From contig NZ_JAPYZV010000006.1 of the NCBI RefSeq assembly GCF_027812955.1, positions 248,001 to 312,000 of the forward strand: 64,000 nt of DNA. The letters are read 5' to 3'. The first letter of the stretch is position 1. Every line of letters starts with the position of its first letter. Of the stretch, positions 38,331-46,930 are shown in pieces. The DNA comes from Pedococcus sp. 5OH_020. Its GTDB lineage: Bacteria; Actinomycetota; Actinomycetes; Actinomycetales; Dermatophilaceae. The translations under genes and the position numbers were made by a program. The notes below the pieces were generated by a model. The model ran no database searches and was not told the DNA's origin. It saw nothing but the letters and a program-made list of their open reading frames with translations.

Positions 38331-38356
38331 GAGGCCTGGTGCGGGACAATGCCCCC

Positions 38357-38821
38357 GTGGACATCTCGGCGCGCACGGAGTATGCAGTCAGGGCGATGCT
38401 CATCCTTGCCGAAGCCGCCACGACCGGTGCAGGTCCGGTGAGCGTGGAGACGCTCGCCTTCCGCCAGACGCTGCCGCGAAAGTTCCTCGAGGCGATCGCC
38501 GCGGACCTGAAGACGGCAGGACTCGTCAAGAGCACCCGCGGCGCCCGGGGTGGGTACTCGCTGACCCGCGAGGCGCGCGACATCTCGCTCGGCGACGTGT
38601 TCCGCGCCGTCGACGGTCCGCTCGCCGAGGTTCGGGGGCTGCGCCCGCACGAGACCCAGTACGAGGGCGTGGCGGAACATCTGCCGACGGTCTGGGTCGC
38701 CGTGCGCGCCAGCCTGAGGGCCGTTCTCGACGAGACCAGCCTGGCCGACGTGCTGGGTGGACAGCTGCCGCGCCGCGTGGCCGAGATGGCAGCGGATCCG
38801 GACGCCTGGGTCAGCAGATGA
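38357..38821 (+). CDS. Rrf2-family transcriptional regulator
   Basis: 154-aa winged-helix regulator. VDISARTEYAVRAMLILAEA is the Rrf2 N-terminus, the recognition helix region is LPRKFLEAIAADLKTAGLVKSTRG, and RGGYSLTREARDISLGDVFRAVDG forms the wing. It has no cysteine at all, so it cannot hold an Fe-S cluster and resembles CymR-type sulfur regulators. Its position just after cysA supports control of sulfate uptake (inference). GTG 38357 lies 6 nt after GACAAT, probably leaderless. Confidence 0.85.
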   Translation: MDISARTEYAVRAMLILAEAATTGAGPVSVETLAFRQTLPRKFLEAIAADLKTAGLVKSTRGARGGYSLTREARDISLGDVFRAVDGPLAEVRGLRPHETQYEGVAEHLPTVWVAVRASLRAVLDETSLADVLGGQLPRRVAEMAADPDAWVSR

Positions 38822-38894
38822 CCTCGGCGCCTGGGTCAGCAGACCACCTTCGCGCCCCGACGGACCCCAGCGCCCCGGCCCGTATGATCACGCG

Positions 38895-40433
38895 GTGACA
38901 GACCCGACCACCGAGCCCTTCGGCGATGGCCCCCCGGACCGTCCGGGGATCGACCCGCGCGACCTCGCGACCGCGCTGCGGGTCCTGGAGCTGCTACCCA
39001 CGCTCGAGGCCGACCACCCCGACATCCAGACGGTCAAGCGCGCCATCGGGCGCATGTACAAGCAGGTGCGCAAGGCCCGCCGCCGCGAGGCCAAGCAGCC
39101 TCAGGTCGACCACGACGAGGCCGTGCTGGCGCTCACGGCGACGGGCTCGCCACTACGCATCGACGACGAGACCCTAGGCATCCAGCTCGTGTCCTCGGCG
39201 TCCGGTGCCCACGCCGGCGAGCTGATGAAGGCGCGTGGCTGCTACATCTGCAAGACGGAGTACACCCTCGTCGACGCCTTCTACCACTGGCTCTGTCCGC
39301 GGTGCGCAGCTGTGAGCCATGCCAAGCGCGAGCAGCGCACGGACCTCACCGGCCGGCGTGCCCTGCTGACCGGTGGTCGGGCCAAGATCGGCATGTACAT
39401 CGCACTGCTGCTGCTGCGGGACGGTGCGCACCTCACCATCACGACGCGCTTCCCGCGCGACGCGGCGAGGCGCTTCGCGGCCCAACCGGACTCCGCCGAG
39501 TGGCTCCACCGGCTCAAGGTGGTGGGGATCGACCTGCGGGATCCCACCCAGGTCGTCGCGCTGGCTGACGAGGTGGCCGCCGCCGGCCCGCTCGACATCC
39601 TCGTGAACAACGCCGCGCAGACGGTTCGACGCTCGCCCGGGGCGTACGGACAGCTGGTCGACGGTGAGGCTGCGCCGCTGCCCGACGGGGTGGAGCTTCC
39701 TGAGCTCCTCACCTTCGACCGCATCAGCGAGGCACATCCCGCGGCCCTGATCGGTACGCTGCGCGGGCAGCAGGTCGCGCATCACGAGGGGGAGAGTGCC
39801 GGGCAGGCCACGCAGTCGCGCGCGGCGCGATCCGCGGCGTCGATGACCGCGCTGGCTCTTTCGGCCGGACACGCCAGCCTGGAGGCACACCTCGCAGGGA
39901 CGGCGGTGGACGCCGGCGGGCTGCTTCCGGACAGCCAGGTCAACAACTCGTGGACCCAGAAGGTGGACGAGGTCGACCCGCTGGAGCTCCTCGAGGTCCA
40001 GCTGTGCAACGCCACGGCACCGTTCATCCTCATCTCAAGGCTGCGACCCGCCATGCGGGCGGCAGTGGCGACCGGTGCGCGACGGGCCTACGTGGTGAAC
40101 GTCTCGGCGATGGAAGGCCAGTTCTCGCGACGCTACAAGGGGCCCGGCCACCCGCATACGAACATGGCCAAGGCCGCGCTCAACATGTTGACCCGCACGA
40201 GCGCAGGGGAGATGTTCGAGACTGACGGCATCCTGATGACCGCCGTCGACACGGGGTGGATCACGGACGAGCGGCCGCACCACGAGAAGCTGCGCATGGC
40301 AGCGGAAGGTTGGCACGCGCCGCTGGACCTCGTGGACGGGGCCGCGCGCGTGTACGACCCGATCGTCCGCGGCGAGGCCGGCGAGGACCTGTACGGGTGC
40401 TTCGTCAAGGACTACGCCCCGAGCCCCTGGTAA
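38895..40433 (+). CDS. SDR-like protein with N-terminal zinc ribbon
   Basis: 512 aa. The first 110 residues are helical and charged. A zinc ribbon follows with cysteines at about 116, 119, 134 and 137 (CX2C-X14-CX2C). Then comes a Rossmann short-chain-dehydrogenase domain from about 150, with nucleotide loop LTGGRAKIGMYIAL and LVNNAAQT. The usual YxxxK catalytic pair is TNMAK here, so the catalytic tyrosine is replaced by threonine; the serine of VVNVSAMEG is present. A roughly 80-residue insertion splits the fold near 255-335. The reaction is unknown and it may not be a classical oxidoreductase. GTG 38895 follows TATGAT by 6 nt. Confidence 0.82.
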   Translation: MTDPTTEPFGDGPPDRPGIDPRDLATALRVLELLPTLEADHPDIQTVKRAIGRMYKQVRKARRREAKQPQVDHDEAVLALTATGSPLRIDDETLGIQLVSSASGAHAGELMKARGCYICKTEYTLVDAFYHWLCPRCAAVSHAKREQRTDLTGRRALLTGGRAKIGMYIALLLLRDGAHLTITTRFPRDAARRFAAQPDSAEWLHRLKVVGIDLRDPTQVVALADEVAAAGPLDILVNNAAQTVRRSPGAYGQLVDGEAAPLPDGVELPELLTFDRISEAHPAALIGTLRGQQVAHHEGESAGQATQSRAARSAASMTALALSAGHASLEAHLAGTAVDAGGLLPDSQVNNSWTQKVDEVDPLELLEVQLCNATAPFILISRLRPAMRAAVATGARRAYVVNVSAMEGQFSRRYKGPGHPHTNMAKAALNMLTRTSAGEMFETDGILMTAVDTGWITDERPHHEKLRMAAEGWHAPLDLVDGAARVYDPIVRGEAGEDLYGCFVKDYAPSPW

Positions 40434-40449
40434 CCCCCACGCCTCTCCC

Positions 40450-40520
40450 GACCGGACTCACGAACTTGTGAGTGTCCGCCCGCGCGCGAGGCCGACACTC
40501 ACAAATTGCTGAGTTCGGTC
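40450..40520. repeat. Long palindromic intergenic repeat, copy B
   Basis: A 71-bp imperfect palindrome: outer arms GACCGGACTCA / TGAGTTCGGTC (one mismatch) and inner stem TTGTGAGTGTC / GACACTCACAA. It shares arms and design with copy A (30605-30669). It sits after the SDR-like gene and before the rpsP promoter region. Confidence 0.85.
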
Positions 40521-40580
40521 GAAGGAAGGGGAGGGGGAACCGGGGAGGGGAGGGTGGTCGGGGCACCTCGCCGGGTCTGG

Positions 40581-40586
40581 CACAAT
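40581..40586 (+). promoter_or_regulatory. Candidate -10 of the rpsP operon
   Basis: CACAAT within GGCACAATGG. The rplS promoter has GGCAGAATGG, so both ribosomal-protein promoters share this core. The leader to rpsP is about 130 nt; no strong -35 was recognised. Confidence 0.4.
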
Positions 40587-40716
40587 GGTGCGCTGTACCC
40601 GTCCAGGCACGGATGAGAGCTCCTCCTGGCTGGAACGCCTACACCGAGCCCCGGCACCCCGCGCGATCCCGTGTGCGGTCTCGCCGCGCTCACAAGAGAA
40701 ACAGGAGACCGCCACT

Positions 40717-41286
40717 GTGGCTGTCAAGATTCGTCTGAAGCGGATGGGCAAGATCCGCACCCCGTTCTACCGGGTGGTCGTCATGGACTCGCGCACCAAG
40801 CGCGACGGCCGGGCCATCGAGGAGATCGGCAAGTACCACCCCACCGAGGACCCCTCGGTCATCGACATCGACTCCGACCGTGCGCAGTACTGGCTGACCC
40901 AGGGGGCACAGCCCACCGAGGCTGTGGCCGCGCTGCTCAAGGTCACCGGTGACTGGCAGAAGTTCAAGGGCGAGCCCGGCGCGGAAGGCACCCTGAAGGT
41001 GAAGGAGGCCAAGCCGAGCAAGCGAGAGCTCTACGAGGCCGCCATCGCCGCCGCTGGGAAGGATGCCGCGGGCACCGACGGTGCCACGACCCCGCGCAAG
41101 CGTGCGGCCAAGAAGGCAGACGAGGCCCCTGCTGCCCCCCAGCCCGACCAGGCCCAGGCCGAGAACCCCGAGAACGTCGCGGCCATCGAGGACGCGGTCG
41201 AGGCTGAGGTTGTTCGTGAGGCTGAGGCCGAGCGTTCCGCCACCTCCGAGAGGGGCGACGAGCCGGTCCCGGGCCAGGGGTCCTGA
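40717..41286 (+). CDS. rpsP: 30S ribosomal protein S16
   Basis: 189 aa. The S16 fold occupies residues 1-85 ([31 protein letters not shown]...). A long Ala/Glu/Lys-rich tail of about 100 residues follows, beyond the roughly 80-90 aa of enteric S16 and seen in many actinobacteria. GTG 40717 has AGGAGA upstream. First gene of rpsP-khpA, with rimM-trmD after a hairpin. Confidence 0.95.
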   Translation: MAVKIRLKRMGKIRTPFYRVVVMDSRTKRDGRAIEEIGKYHPTEDPSVIDIDSDRAQYWLTQGAQPTEAVAALLKVTGDWQKFKGEPGAEGTLKVKEAKPSKRELYEAAIAAAGKDAAGTDGATTPRKRAAKKADEAPAAPQPDQAQAENPENVAAIEDAVEAEVVREAEAERSATSERGDEPVPGQGS

Positions 41287-41288
41287 CC

Positions 41289-41531
41289 GTGCTGGAGGAG
41301 GCGCTCGAGCACCTCGTCAAGGGCATCGTCGACCACAAGGACGACGTCGCCGTACGACGCAAGGAGCTGCGCCGCGGTGAGGTGCTGGAGGTGCGGGTCC
41401 ATCCCGACGACCTCGGCCGCGTCATCGGCCGGTCGGGGCGGACCGCCAGCGCACTGCGCACCGTGTTGGGCGCCCTCGCCGGTGGCCACACCGTCCGCGT
41501 CGACATCGTCGACACGGACAAGCTGCGCTGA
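41289..41531 (+). CDS. khpA: KH-domain RNA-binding protein KhpA
   Basis: 80-aa single KH-domain protein. The RNA-contact loop is VIGRSGR (GxxG = GRSG) near residues 45-51. KhpA usually pairs with KhpB/Jag in RNA binding linked to cell size and division control. GTG start 2 nt after the rpsP stop; the rpsP-khpA-rimM order is conserved in Gram-positives. Confidence 0.93.
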   Translation: MLEEALEHLVKGIVDHKDDVAVRRKELRRGEVLEVRVHPDDLGRVIGRSGRTASALRTVLGALAGGHTVRVDIVDTDKLR

Positions 41532-41577
41532 CCGTCGAGGCCACTCCACCGCTCGCACTACGGGCAGACCACACGAC

Positions 41578-41611
41578 GAAGGGGCCGCCAGGATGTCCTG
41601 GCGGCCCCTTC
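41578..41611 (+). terminator. Strong hairpin after khpA
   Basis: A 16-bp perfect stem (GAAGGGGCCGCCAGGA with its complement) and a 2-nt centre. It splits rpsP-khpA from rimM-trmD, and rimM has its own leaderless-type promoter, so it probably acts as a terminator or attenuator. Confidence 0.85.
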
Positions 41612-41644
41612 GTCGCGTCGGGACCACCTGAGAGGATCTTGCGT

Positions 41645-42190
41645 ATGTCCGACGCTCCCCAGCTTCTCGTCGCCCGCATCGGCAAGCCCCACGGGCTGCG
41701 CGGGGAGGTCACGGTGCAGACGCACACGGATGACCCCGAGCGGAGGTTCGTCGCGGGCACCGTCTTCGCCACCCAGGCCGTAGCAGGCTCAGGCGTCCCA
41801 CGGGCGCTGACCCTCCGCACGGCGCGGCAGCACCGCGCGATCTGGCTGCTGGGTTTCGACGAGGTTCCCGACCGCACCGGCGCGGAGTCGCTGCGCGGCA
41901 CGAGACTTCTCGTGGACGTCGCCGAAGTGACGGAGCCCGCCGACGACGACGGCTACTACGAGGACGAGCTCGTGGGTCTGTCGGTGGTCACCGTCGACGG
42001 CGACGCCGTCGGCGAGGTGACCGGGCTGGAGACCGGGACGGCCCAGGACCTACTGGTCGTACGGCTCAGCTCGGGAGCGGAGGCCCTCGTGCCGTTCGTC
42101 ACGGCGATCGTTCCCGAGGTCGACGTCGAGGGCGGGCGAGTGGTCATCGACCCGCCCACCGGGCTGCTCGAGCTCAACGAAGGCGGTTGA
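41645..42190 (+). CDS. rimM: 16S rRNA processing protein RimM
   Basis: 181-aa ribosome maturation factor that binds S19 and helps 30S head assembly. N-terminal RimM domain [28 protein letters not shown]-terminal PRC barrel with [16 protein letters not shown] near 100 and [24 protein letters not shown] near 143. ATG 41645 lies 6 nt after GAGGAT (41633-41638), a candidate leaderless -10. Confidence 0.94.
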   Translation: MSDAPQLLVARIGKPHGLRGEVTVQTHTDDPERRFVAGTVFATQAVAGSGVPRALTLRTARQHRAIWLLGFDEVPDRTGAESLRGTRLLVDVAEVTEPADDDGYYEDELVGLSVVTVDGDAVGEVTGLETGTAQDLLVVRLSSGAEALVPFVTAIVPEVDVEGGRVVIDPPTGLLELNEGG

Positions 42191-42192
42191 CC

Positions 42193-43407
42193 GTGCGCCT
42201 GGACGTCATCTCGATCTTTCCCCAGTACCTCGCACCCCTCGAGCTCTCCCTCATCGGGCGGGCCCGTCGGGAGGGGCTGCTCGACCTGCGGGTCCACGAC
42301 CTGCGGGACTTCACGCAGGACCGCCATCGCACGGTGGACGACACGCCGTACGGTGGCGGCGCTGGGATGGTGATGACGCCGGAGCCATGGGGACTGGCCC
42401 TGCGGCAGGTGGTCCGCTCAGGCAAGGGCGAGCCGCCCCCCCGACTCGTGGTGCCTGGTCCAGGGGGCGCACCGTTCACCCAGGCGATGGCTCGGGCACT
42501 GGCTGCGGAGCCGTGGCTGGCGTTCGCGTGCGGGCGCTACGAAGGGATCGACGAGAGGGTCTACGAGCATGCGGCGCAGGACCTGGGCCTCGAGGTCTCC
42601 GTCGTGTCGCTGGGCGACTACGTCCTCAACGGCGGTGAGGTGGCGGTGCTCGCGATCGTGGAGGCCGTCGCCAGACTCCTGCCCGGGGTGGTGGGCAACG
42701 CCGACTCTCTGGTCGAGGAGTCGCACGAGGACGGGCTGCTCGAGTACCCGGTCTATACCAAGCCCGCGTCCTGGCAGGCGGCCCCTGGCGTCCGTCGCGA
42801 CGTACCACCCGTCCTGCTGTCCGGGGACCACGCTGCCATCGCGTCCTGGCGGCAACAGCAGCGCCTCGAGCGCACCGCGGCCCGGCGCCCCGACCTGCTG
42901 CACCCTTCGCAGGCCGTCGCGGTCGCGCCCGGGGCCGATGCGCTGGCCGGCCTGGACCTGGCTGTGGCCACGCCTGCAGACGCCGCCGAGCTCATGACCC
43001 TGACCCGAGCCTGCTGGGCCCCTGAGATGGCGCAGCAGGGGACCTGCGGCGCAGCGCAGGAGACCTTGCAGGACGTCATCGCCGGACTGGCGGTATGGCG
43101 CACCTGGACCGTTCGCAGCCAAGGGCGCCTGGTCGCCTCGGTGCGGACGCGCCCCTCGCCGGACGACCCGAGCCGCTGGCAGATCGGGCGTCTCATGGTG
43201 GCGCCGGACCTGCAGGGCCGCGGGCTCGGGAGGGCGCTGCTTGCGTTCGCTGAGGCGGACGCGCCGTCAGGCACGACGACGTACTGCCTCGACACCAGCA
43301 CCCGCTCCCAGACGAACCTCCGGATGTTCCGTAAGGCCGGGTACCGGGTCGCCACGCCTCAGGGGGCCCAGCACGGGACCGTCGTCGTCAGCAAGGCTCG
43401 TCGGTGA
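42193..43407 (+). CDS. trmD: TrmD tRNA (m1G37) methyltransferase fused to a GNAT domain
   Basis: 404 aa, about 150 longer than usual TrmD. The N-terminal part (1 to about 240) is a full SPOUT methyltransferase that makes m1G37 in t[15 protein letters not shown], the knot [12 protein letters not shown] near 110, [15 protein letters not shown] near 138 and [16 protein letters not shown] near 175. From about residue 256 there is a GNAT acetyltransferase with acetyl-CoA loop [15 protein letters not shown] near 334-348 and [12 protein letters not shown] near 378. The acceptor of the GNAT half is unknown. GTG 42193 is 2 nt after the rimM stop. The tail overlaps the convergent APH gene. Confidence 0.92.
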   Translation: MRLDVISIFPQYLAPLELSLIGRARREGLLDLRVHDLRDFTQDRHRTVDDTPYGGGAGMVMTPEPWGLALRQVVRSGKGEPPPRLVVPGPGGAPFTQAMARALAAEPWLAFACGRYEGIDERVYEHAAQDLGLEVSVVSLGDYVLNGGEVAVLAIVEAVARLLPGVVGNADSLVEESHEDGLLEYPVYTKPASWQAAPGVRRDVPPVLLSGDHAAIASWRQQQRLERTAARRPDLLHPSQAVAVAPGADALAGLDLAVATPADAAELMTLTRACWAPEMAQQGTCGAAQETLQDVIAGLAVWRTWTVRSQGRLVASVRTRPSPDDPSRWQIGRLMVAPDLQGRGLGRALLAFAEADAPSGTTTYCLDTSTRSQTNLRMFRKAGYRVATPQGAQHGTVVVSKARR

Positions 43408-44281
43408 GCAGTGCCGTGAGGGTATGGTGCGCCAGCCGCGACAACACGGGGTTCGTCACCCGGTAGTAGTCGAGGCAGCCGACCGCTCGCGCGAAGGCCC
43501 ACGCCTTGCCGCGCTCCCATCGGGCGTCGTCGACGTCGAGCGACTGTCGGAAGACGCGTCGTGCTGGCGGTTCCAGCAGGTTCCAGGCCGGCATGAGGTC
43601 GATCGCTGGATCCGCGGGCGCCAGGCCGCCCACGTCGATGACGGCAGCGAGGCGGCCACCTCGCATGAGGAGGTTCCCGGGCATGAGGTCCCGGTGGGCC
43701 CACGTGTCCGCCTCGGTCCGGGCGGCTGTGCGAAGCCTCTGCCACAACCGTTCCAAGGCCCGCACGTCGATGAGATCGCGGCTCCGGCGAAGCGCGGTGT
43801 CGACGTAGTCGTCCTGCAGTGGAAGCGGTCCGCCGCGGCCCTGCCCCGCGAAGCTGCACCCTTCGACGTCCATGGACCAGAGAGCTGACACGACCGCTGC
43901 CAGGTCCTCGGCGAACGCTCTGGAGGCTGCCACGCCGGCGTGCGACGCGGTCGCTCCCGGGAGCCAGCCATACACGGCCCATGGCAACGGGCAGGTGGCG
44001 GTGGGCCCGCCGAGCATCAGCGGTTCGGGGGTCGGCACGGGAAGGCGGCCGAGCAGGCGTCGAGCCGCAACGGCCTCCTCGGCGAGCAGGAGCCGACCGG
44101 CCTCGACGTCGTCTCCTTGGAGAGGGAACCGCAGCACCAGGTCGGGACCGAGCCGGAACAGCTGCGTCACCGTGCCGTGCGAGGGAACCCGGCGCAGCGG
44201 CAGACCCTCGCACTGGGGGAGCCGCTCGGCGACCAGCCCGGCCACAGATTCCAGACCCAGGTCGAGCTGGTCGGCATGCAT
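43388..44281 (-). CDS. Aminoglycoside phosphotransferase (APH)-family kinase
   Basis: 297-aa APH/choline-kinase-fold protein. The catalytic loop is [11 protein letters not shown] near 195 and the Mg-binding segment [16 protein letters not shown] near 214. The nucleotide-binding beta strands include [12 protein letters not shown] near 54. Such proteins phosphorylate small hydroxyl compounds; antibiotic resistance cannot be inferred. ATG 44281 is preferred over an ATG at 44374. It overlaps the 3' end of trmD by 20 bp. Confidence 0.82.
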   Translation of the reverse strand: MHADQLDLGLESVAGLVAERLPQCEGLPLRRVPSHGTVTQLFRLGPDLVLRFPLQGDDVEAGRLLLAEEAVAARRLLGRLPVPTPEPLMLGGPTATCPLPWAVYGWLPGATASHAGVAASRAFAEDLAAVVSALWSMDVEGCSFAGQGRGGPLPLQDDYVDTALRRSRDLIDVRALERLWQRLRTAARTEADTWAHRDLMPGNLLMRGGRLAAVIDVGGLAPADPAIDLMPAWNLLEPPARRVFRQSLDVDDARWERGKAWAFARAVGCLDYYRVTNPVLSRLAHHTLTALLTDEPC

Positions 44282-44394
44282 CGGCACCCGGGCAGCATGC
44301 GCGGGGCGACCCGCCCGTCGCAACCGGTTTGGCTGCTTTCGCCCAGCCTGCCGAGGCAGCCCATCTCGACGCACTCAGTCCGCGAACGCACTCG

Positions 44395-44440
44395 GTCCGG
44401 TAACGTCCTCAGTCCGGTAACGTCCTCAGTCCGGTAACGG
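44395..44440. repeat. 17-bp direct repeats
   Basis: GTCCGGTAACGTCCTCA occurs at 44395 and 44412, with a third copy truncated after GTCCGGTAACG at 44429. It lies between the stop of the FetB-like gene and the start of the APH gene, in the leftward transcript. Confidence 0.7.
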
Positions 44441-44469
44441 TCTGGTCCGGCGTCGTCGGGCCAGCGCCC

Positions 44470-45228
44470 TCAGTCCCGCAAGGCGGCCCGCAGGTCCCGG
44501 GGGACGAGGCGCCGGGCCGCGATGAGCCGTTCCGCGACCGCCACGGTGACCGTCTGCGCCGCCATGATGCCGAACAGCACCAGCACCTGAGCCGTAGCTG
44601 CCTGCACGGGGGAGCCACCCCCGAGCATGACGCCGATGAAGGCCCCGGGAAGCGTGACGACACCGGTGGTCCGCACCTGGTCCAGGCCGGGGAGCAACGC
44701 CTCGGGGGCTCGACGGTGGACGATCTCGTGGATCGCCTGGCTCGGCAGCAGCCCGAGCGAGAGGCACGCCTCGTACTGGCCGTGCTCCTCGCGAAGGGCG
44801 GCGAACGCCCGCCGCCCGACCAGCGTGTGGGCGGTCATGGCGTTGCCGACGATGATGCCTGCCACGGGGATGACGGCGATGCCCTGGAGGGGGATCGTCC
44901 GGGTGGCCAGCACGACCGCCACGACAGGTAGCACCCCAGCCGCCATGGCGACCGCGGCAGCAGCCCACGCGGTCTGTGCCTCGACCCGGCGGGTCGTGGT
45001 GAGAACGCCCATCGCGAACATGACGCAGACCAGCGCGATCGACAGTGCGAGGCTCCGTACGACGGCGGCGATGAGCAGCGCGGCGACGCCGAGCTGAGCG
45101 ATGGCGCGCACTGCGGCCACCAGCACTGGTCGCTCGAGCCCGTAGCCGCTGCCGCGATGCGCTGCGAGAGCGATGCCCAGCAGGACGGCAAGCGCGAGGG
45201 CGACGGGCCAGCCCGGGTCGATGGTCAC
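44470..45228 (-). CDS. FetB/UPF0014-family ABC permease-like protein
   Basis: 252-aa membrane protein with about seven hydrophobic segments. Family motifs include LIAAVVRSLALSIALVCVMF near 52, VAGIIVGNAMTAHTLVGRR near 122-140 and RTTGVVTLPGAFIGVMLGGGSP near 188-209. In E. coli FetA-FetB exports iron under stress. No FetA-type ATPase is adjacent here, so the partner, if any, lies elsewhere. Divergent from the LacI-type gene. Confidence 0.85.
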   Translation of the reverse strand: MTIDPGWPVALALAVLLGIALAAHRGSGYGLERPVLVAAVRAIAQLGVAALLIAAVVRSLALSIALVCVMFAMGVLTTTRRVEAQTAWAAAAVAMAAGVLPVVAVVLATRTIPLQGIAVIPVAGIIVGNAMTAHTLVGRRAFAALREEHGQYEACLSLGLLPSQAIHEIVHRRAPEALLPGLDQVRTTGVVTLPGAFIGVMLGGGSPVQAATAQVLVLFGIMAAQTVTVAVAERLIAARRLVPRDLRAALRD

Positions 45229-45294
45229 CGGACAACGCTAGCGACGCAGGAGGTGTGCCCGGCGATGGGCCCGTGGGAAGTACACCGCAGGGCC

Positions 45295-45354
45295 TTGACG
45301 CGCCTCAGAGAGGTTCTGTATCGTTCTACTAGAACGTTCGAGTAGAACGATACA
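45295..45354 (+). promoter_or_regulatory. Promoter with tandem LacI-type operators
   Basis: TTGACG (45295-45300), 18 nt, TATCGT (45319-45324) form a strong promoter. Two 15-bp odd palindromes, CGTTCTACTAGAACG (45322-45336) and CGTTCGAGTAGAACG (45335-45349), overlap by 2 nt. Together they lie in a 38-bp inverted repeat (45317-45354) that covers the -10 and transcription start. This fits autorepression by the LacI-type gene at 45369. Confidence 0.8.
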
Positions 45355-45368
45355 GACAGGAGGACACG

Positions 45369-46427
45369 ATGGGACGGGTCACGTTGAAGTCCGTCGCAGA
45401 GGCGGCCGGAGTGTCCGTCTCCACCGTGTCCAACGCCTACAACAGGCCGGGGCAGCTGTCGGCCGAGGTACGGCAACGCGTGCTGGAGACGGCGAGGTCA
45501 CTGGGGTATGCCGGGCCGGACCCGGCCGCTCGCAGCCTCCGGTCCCAGCGCGCGGGCGCCATCGGCCTGCTTTTCACCGAACGGCTGAGCTATGCGTTCT
45601 CGGACCCGTACTCCGTCGGGATGCTGGCGGGGCTGTCGGAGGTCGCCGAGGCCCATCGCACGGGTCTCCTGCTGATCCCGCTCGCCTCCCCGGACTCCAG
45701 TACGCCGCAGGACGTGGAGCTCGATGCGGACACCATGCGTCAGGCCGTCGTCGACGGCGTCGTCGCCTACTGCGTCGACGCCGACCACCCGGCCCGGCAG
45801 GTGGCTCTCGACCGAGGTCTGCCGATGGCCTCGACCATCGAGCTCGACGACGACCGGCAGCGGTACGTCCTCATCGACGAGGACGGAGCGGCCAAGGCCT
45901 TGGGTCGGCATCTGCGAGAGCTGGGTCATCGGAACGTCGGCGTCGTGGTCAACAGTCGTGAGCCTGCTGGTGCTGCCACCCTGCTGAGTGCCGACGACGA
46001 GGAGGACCTGTACTACGACTCCCGGCTGCGTCTGCGAGGCCTGCGCCAGGCACTGGGCCCGCAGGCGCAGGTGACGGCGGTGTCGGCAGGTCACAACTCG
46101 CAGGAGGCGGGCCGGACGGCCGCCCGGTTCCTGCTGGACCGGCCCGACCGGCCGACGGCCATCGCCTGCACCAGTGACGTGCTCGCCCTCGGCGTCCTGG
46201 ACGCGGTCAAGGCCCGCGGGCTGGCCCCGGGTCGCGACGTGTCCGTCAGTGGGTTCGACGACATCCCCGCGGCCCGGGCGGCGGACCTCACCTCGGTCCG
46301 CCAGCCCATCGCCGAGAAGGGCCGGCTGCTCGGGCGGATGCTCCTCGACCCGCAGTTCACCCAACGCAAGGTCGTCCTCGACACCGAGCTGGTCGTCCGG
46401 TCCAGCACCGGCCCGGCACCGCACTGA
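45369..46427 (+). CDS. LacI-family transcriptional regulator
   Basis: 352 aa. Helix-turn-helix TLKSVAEAAGVSVSTVSNAYN with hinge helix RSLRSQRAGAIGLL, then a periplasmic-binding-protein-like effector domain. SVSGFDDIPAARAADLTSVRQPI near 287-309 is the typical C-terminal segment. The inducer is unknown, since no sugar operon is adjacent. AGGAGG lies 7 nt upstream of ATG. A tandem operator over its own promoter suggests autoregulation. Confidence 0.92.
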   Translation: MGRVTLKSVAEAAGVSVSTVSNAYNRPGQLSAEVRQRVLETARSLGYAGPDPAARSLRSQRAGAIGLLFTERLSYAFSDPYSVGMLAGLSEVAEAHRTGLLLIPLASPDSSTPQDVELDADTMRQAVVDGVVAYCVDADHPARQVALDRGLPMASTIELDDDRQRYVLIDEDGAAKALGRHLRELGHRNVGVVVNSREPAGAATLLSADDEEDLYYDSRLRLRGLRQALGPQAQVTAVSAGHNSQEAGRTAARFLLDRPDRPTAIACTSDVLALGVLDAVKARGLAPGRDVSVSGFDDIPAARAADLTSVRQPIAEKGRLLGRMLLDPQFTQRKVVLDTELVVRSSTGPAPH

Positions 46428-46492
46428 GTCGTCGACTACGGCGTCACCAGAACATCCACATCACTCAGACACCACTGGAAAGGACAAGCACG

Positions 46493-46702
46493 ATGAACGA
46501 CCTCATCGCCCTCAGCATCATCCGCAGCACCTCCGCCTCCGGCCTGGCCCAGTCGGCCCTGCCCCAGGCGGCCGTCACCGACGACGGCTACGCCCCCGCC
46601 CCCAACGGCGCGACCGTCCGGCGCTCGCTCGCGACGACGCTTCGGTCCGTAGCCTCGCTGGAGCGCCGCTGGGCCGACCGGCTCGACCCGGTTGCCGGCT
46701 GA
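46493..46702 (+). CDS. Small hypothetical protein downstream of the LacI-type gene
   Basis: 69 aa: MNDLIALSIIRSTSASGLAQ, then an Ala/Pro-rich middle and a basic helical tail ERRWADRLDPVAG. GGAAAGGAC precedes ATG at good spacing. The product is not recognised. It may be a co-regulated target of the LacI-type repressor because it lies 65 bp downstream with no terminator seen. Confidence 0.5.
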   Translation: MNDLIALSIIRSTSASGLAQSALPQAAVTDDGYAPAPNGATVRRSLATTLRSVASLERRWADRLDPVAG

Positions 46703-46744
46703 CGCGGCGCAGCCACGCGACATACCCACGGGGGTGATCGCCGA

Positions 46745-46774
46745 TTTCGGCAGCGACCCCGGCCGTGGCAGAAT
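46745..46774 (+). promoter_or_regulatory. Promoter for rplS
   Basis: TTTCGG (46745-46750), 18 nt, CAGAAT (46769-46774, within GGCAGAATGG). It leaves a leader of about 150 nt before rplS, where an L19 leader structure might lie; I could not identify one by eye. Confidence 0.45.
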
Positions 46775-46930
46775 GGCTCCTCGCGCCTGCTTGACCAGCG
46801 CCCCTGCCACAGGGGGAGTGACCGGGCACCGTCCCAGCCACGCGGCGAGTCCTGCACCCGGCGTACTCGAGACCAGCACCACCCAACCACCCTGGGCGAC
46901 CTGTGGCGCCGAGAAGAAAGCGAACCCCCC

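Noticed and set aside
43388-44281. Aminoglycoside resistance gene
   Set aside because: The APH fold is shared by many kinases of unrelated substrates; nothing points to antibiotic substrates and there are no mobile flanks.
46703-46930. Structured L19 leader RNA
   Set aside because: A leader is likely from the promoter position, but I could not trace a convincing conserved structure by eye.
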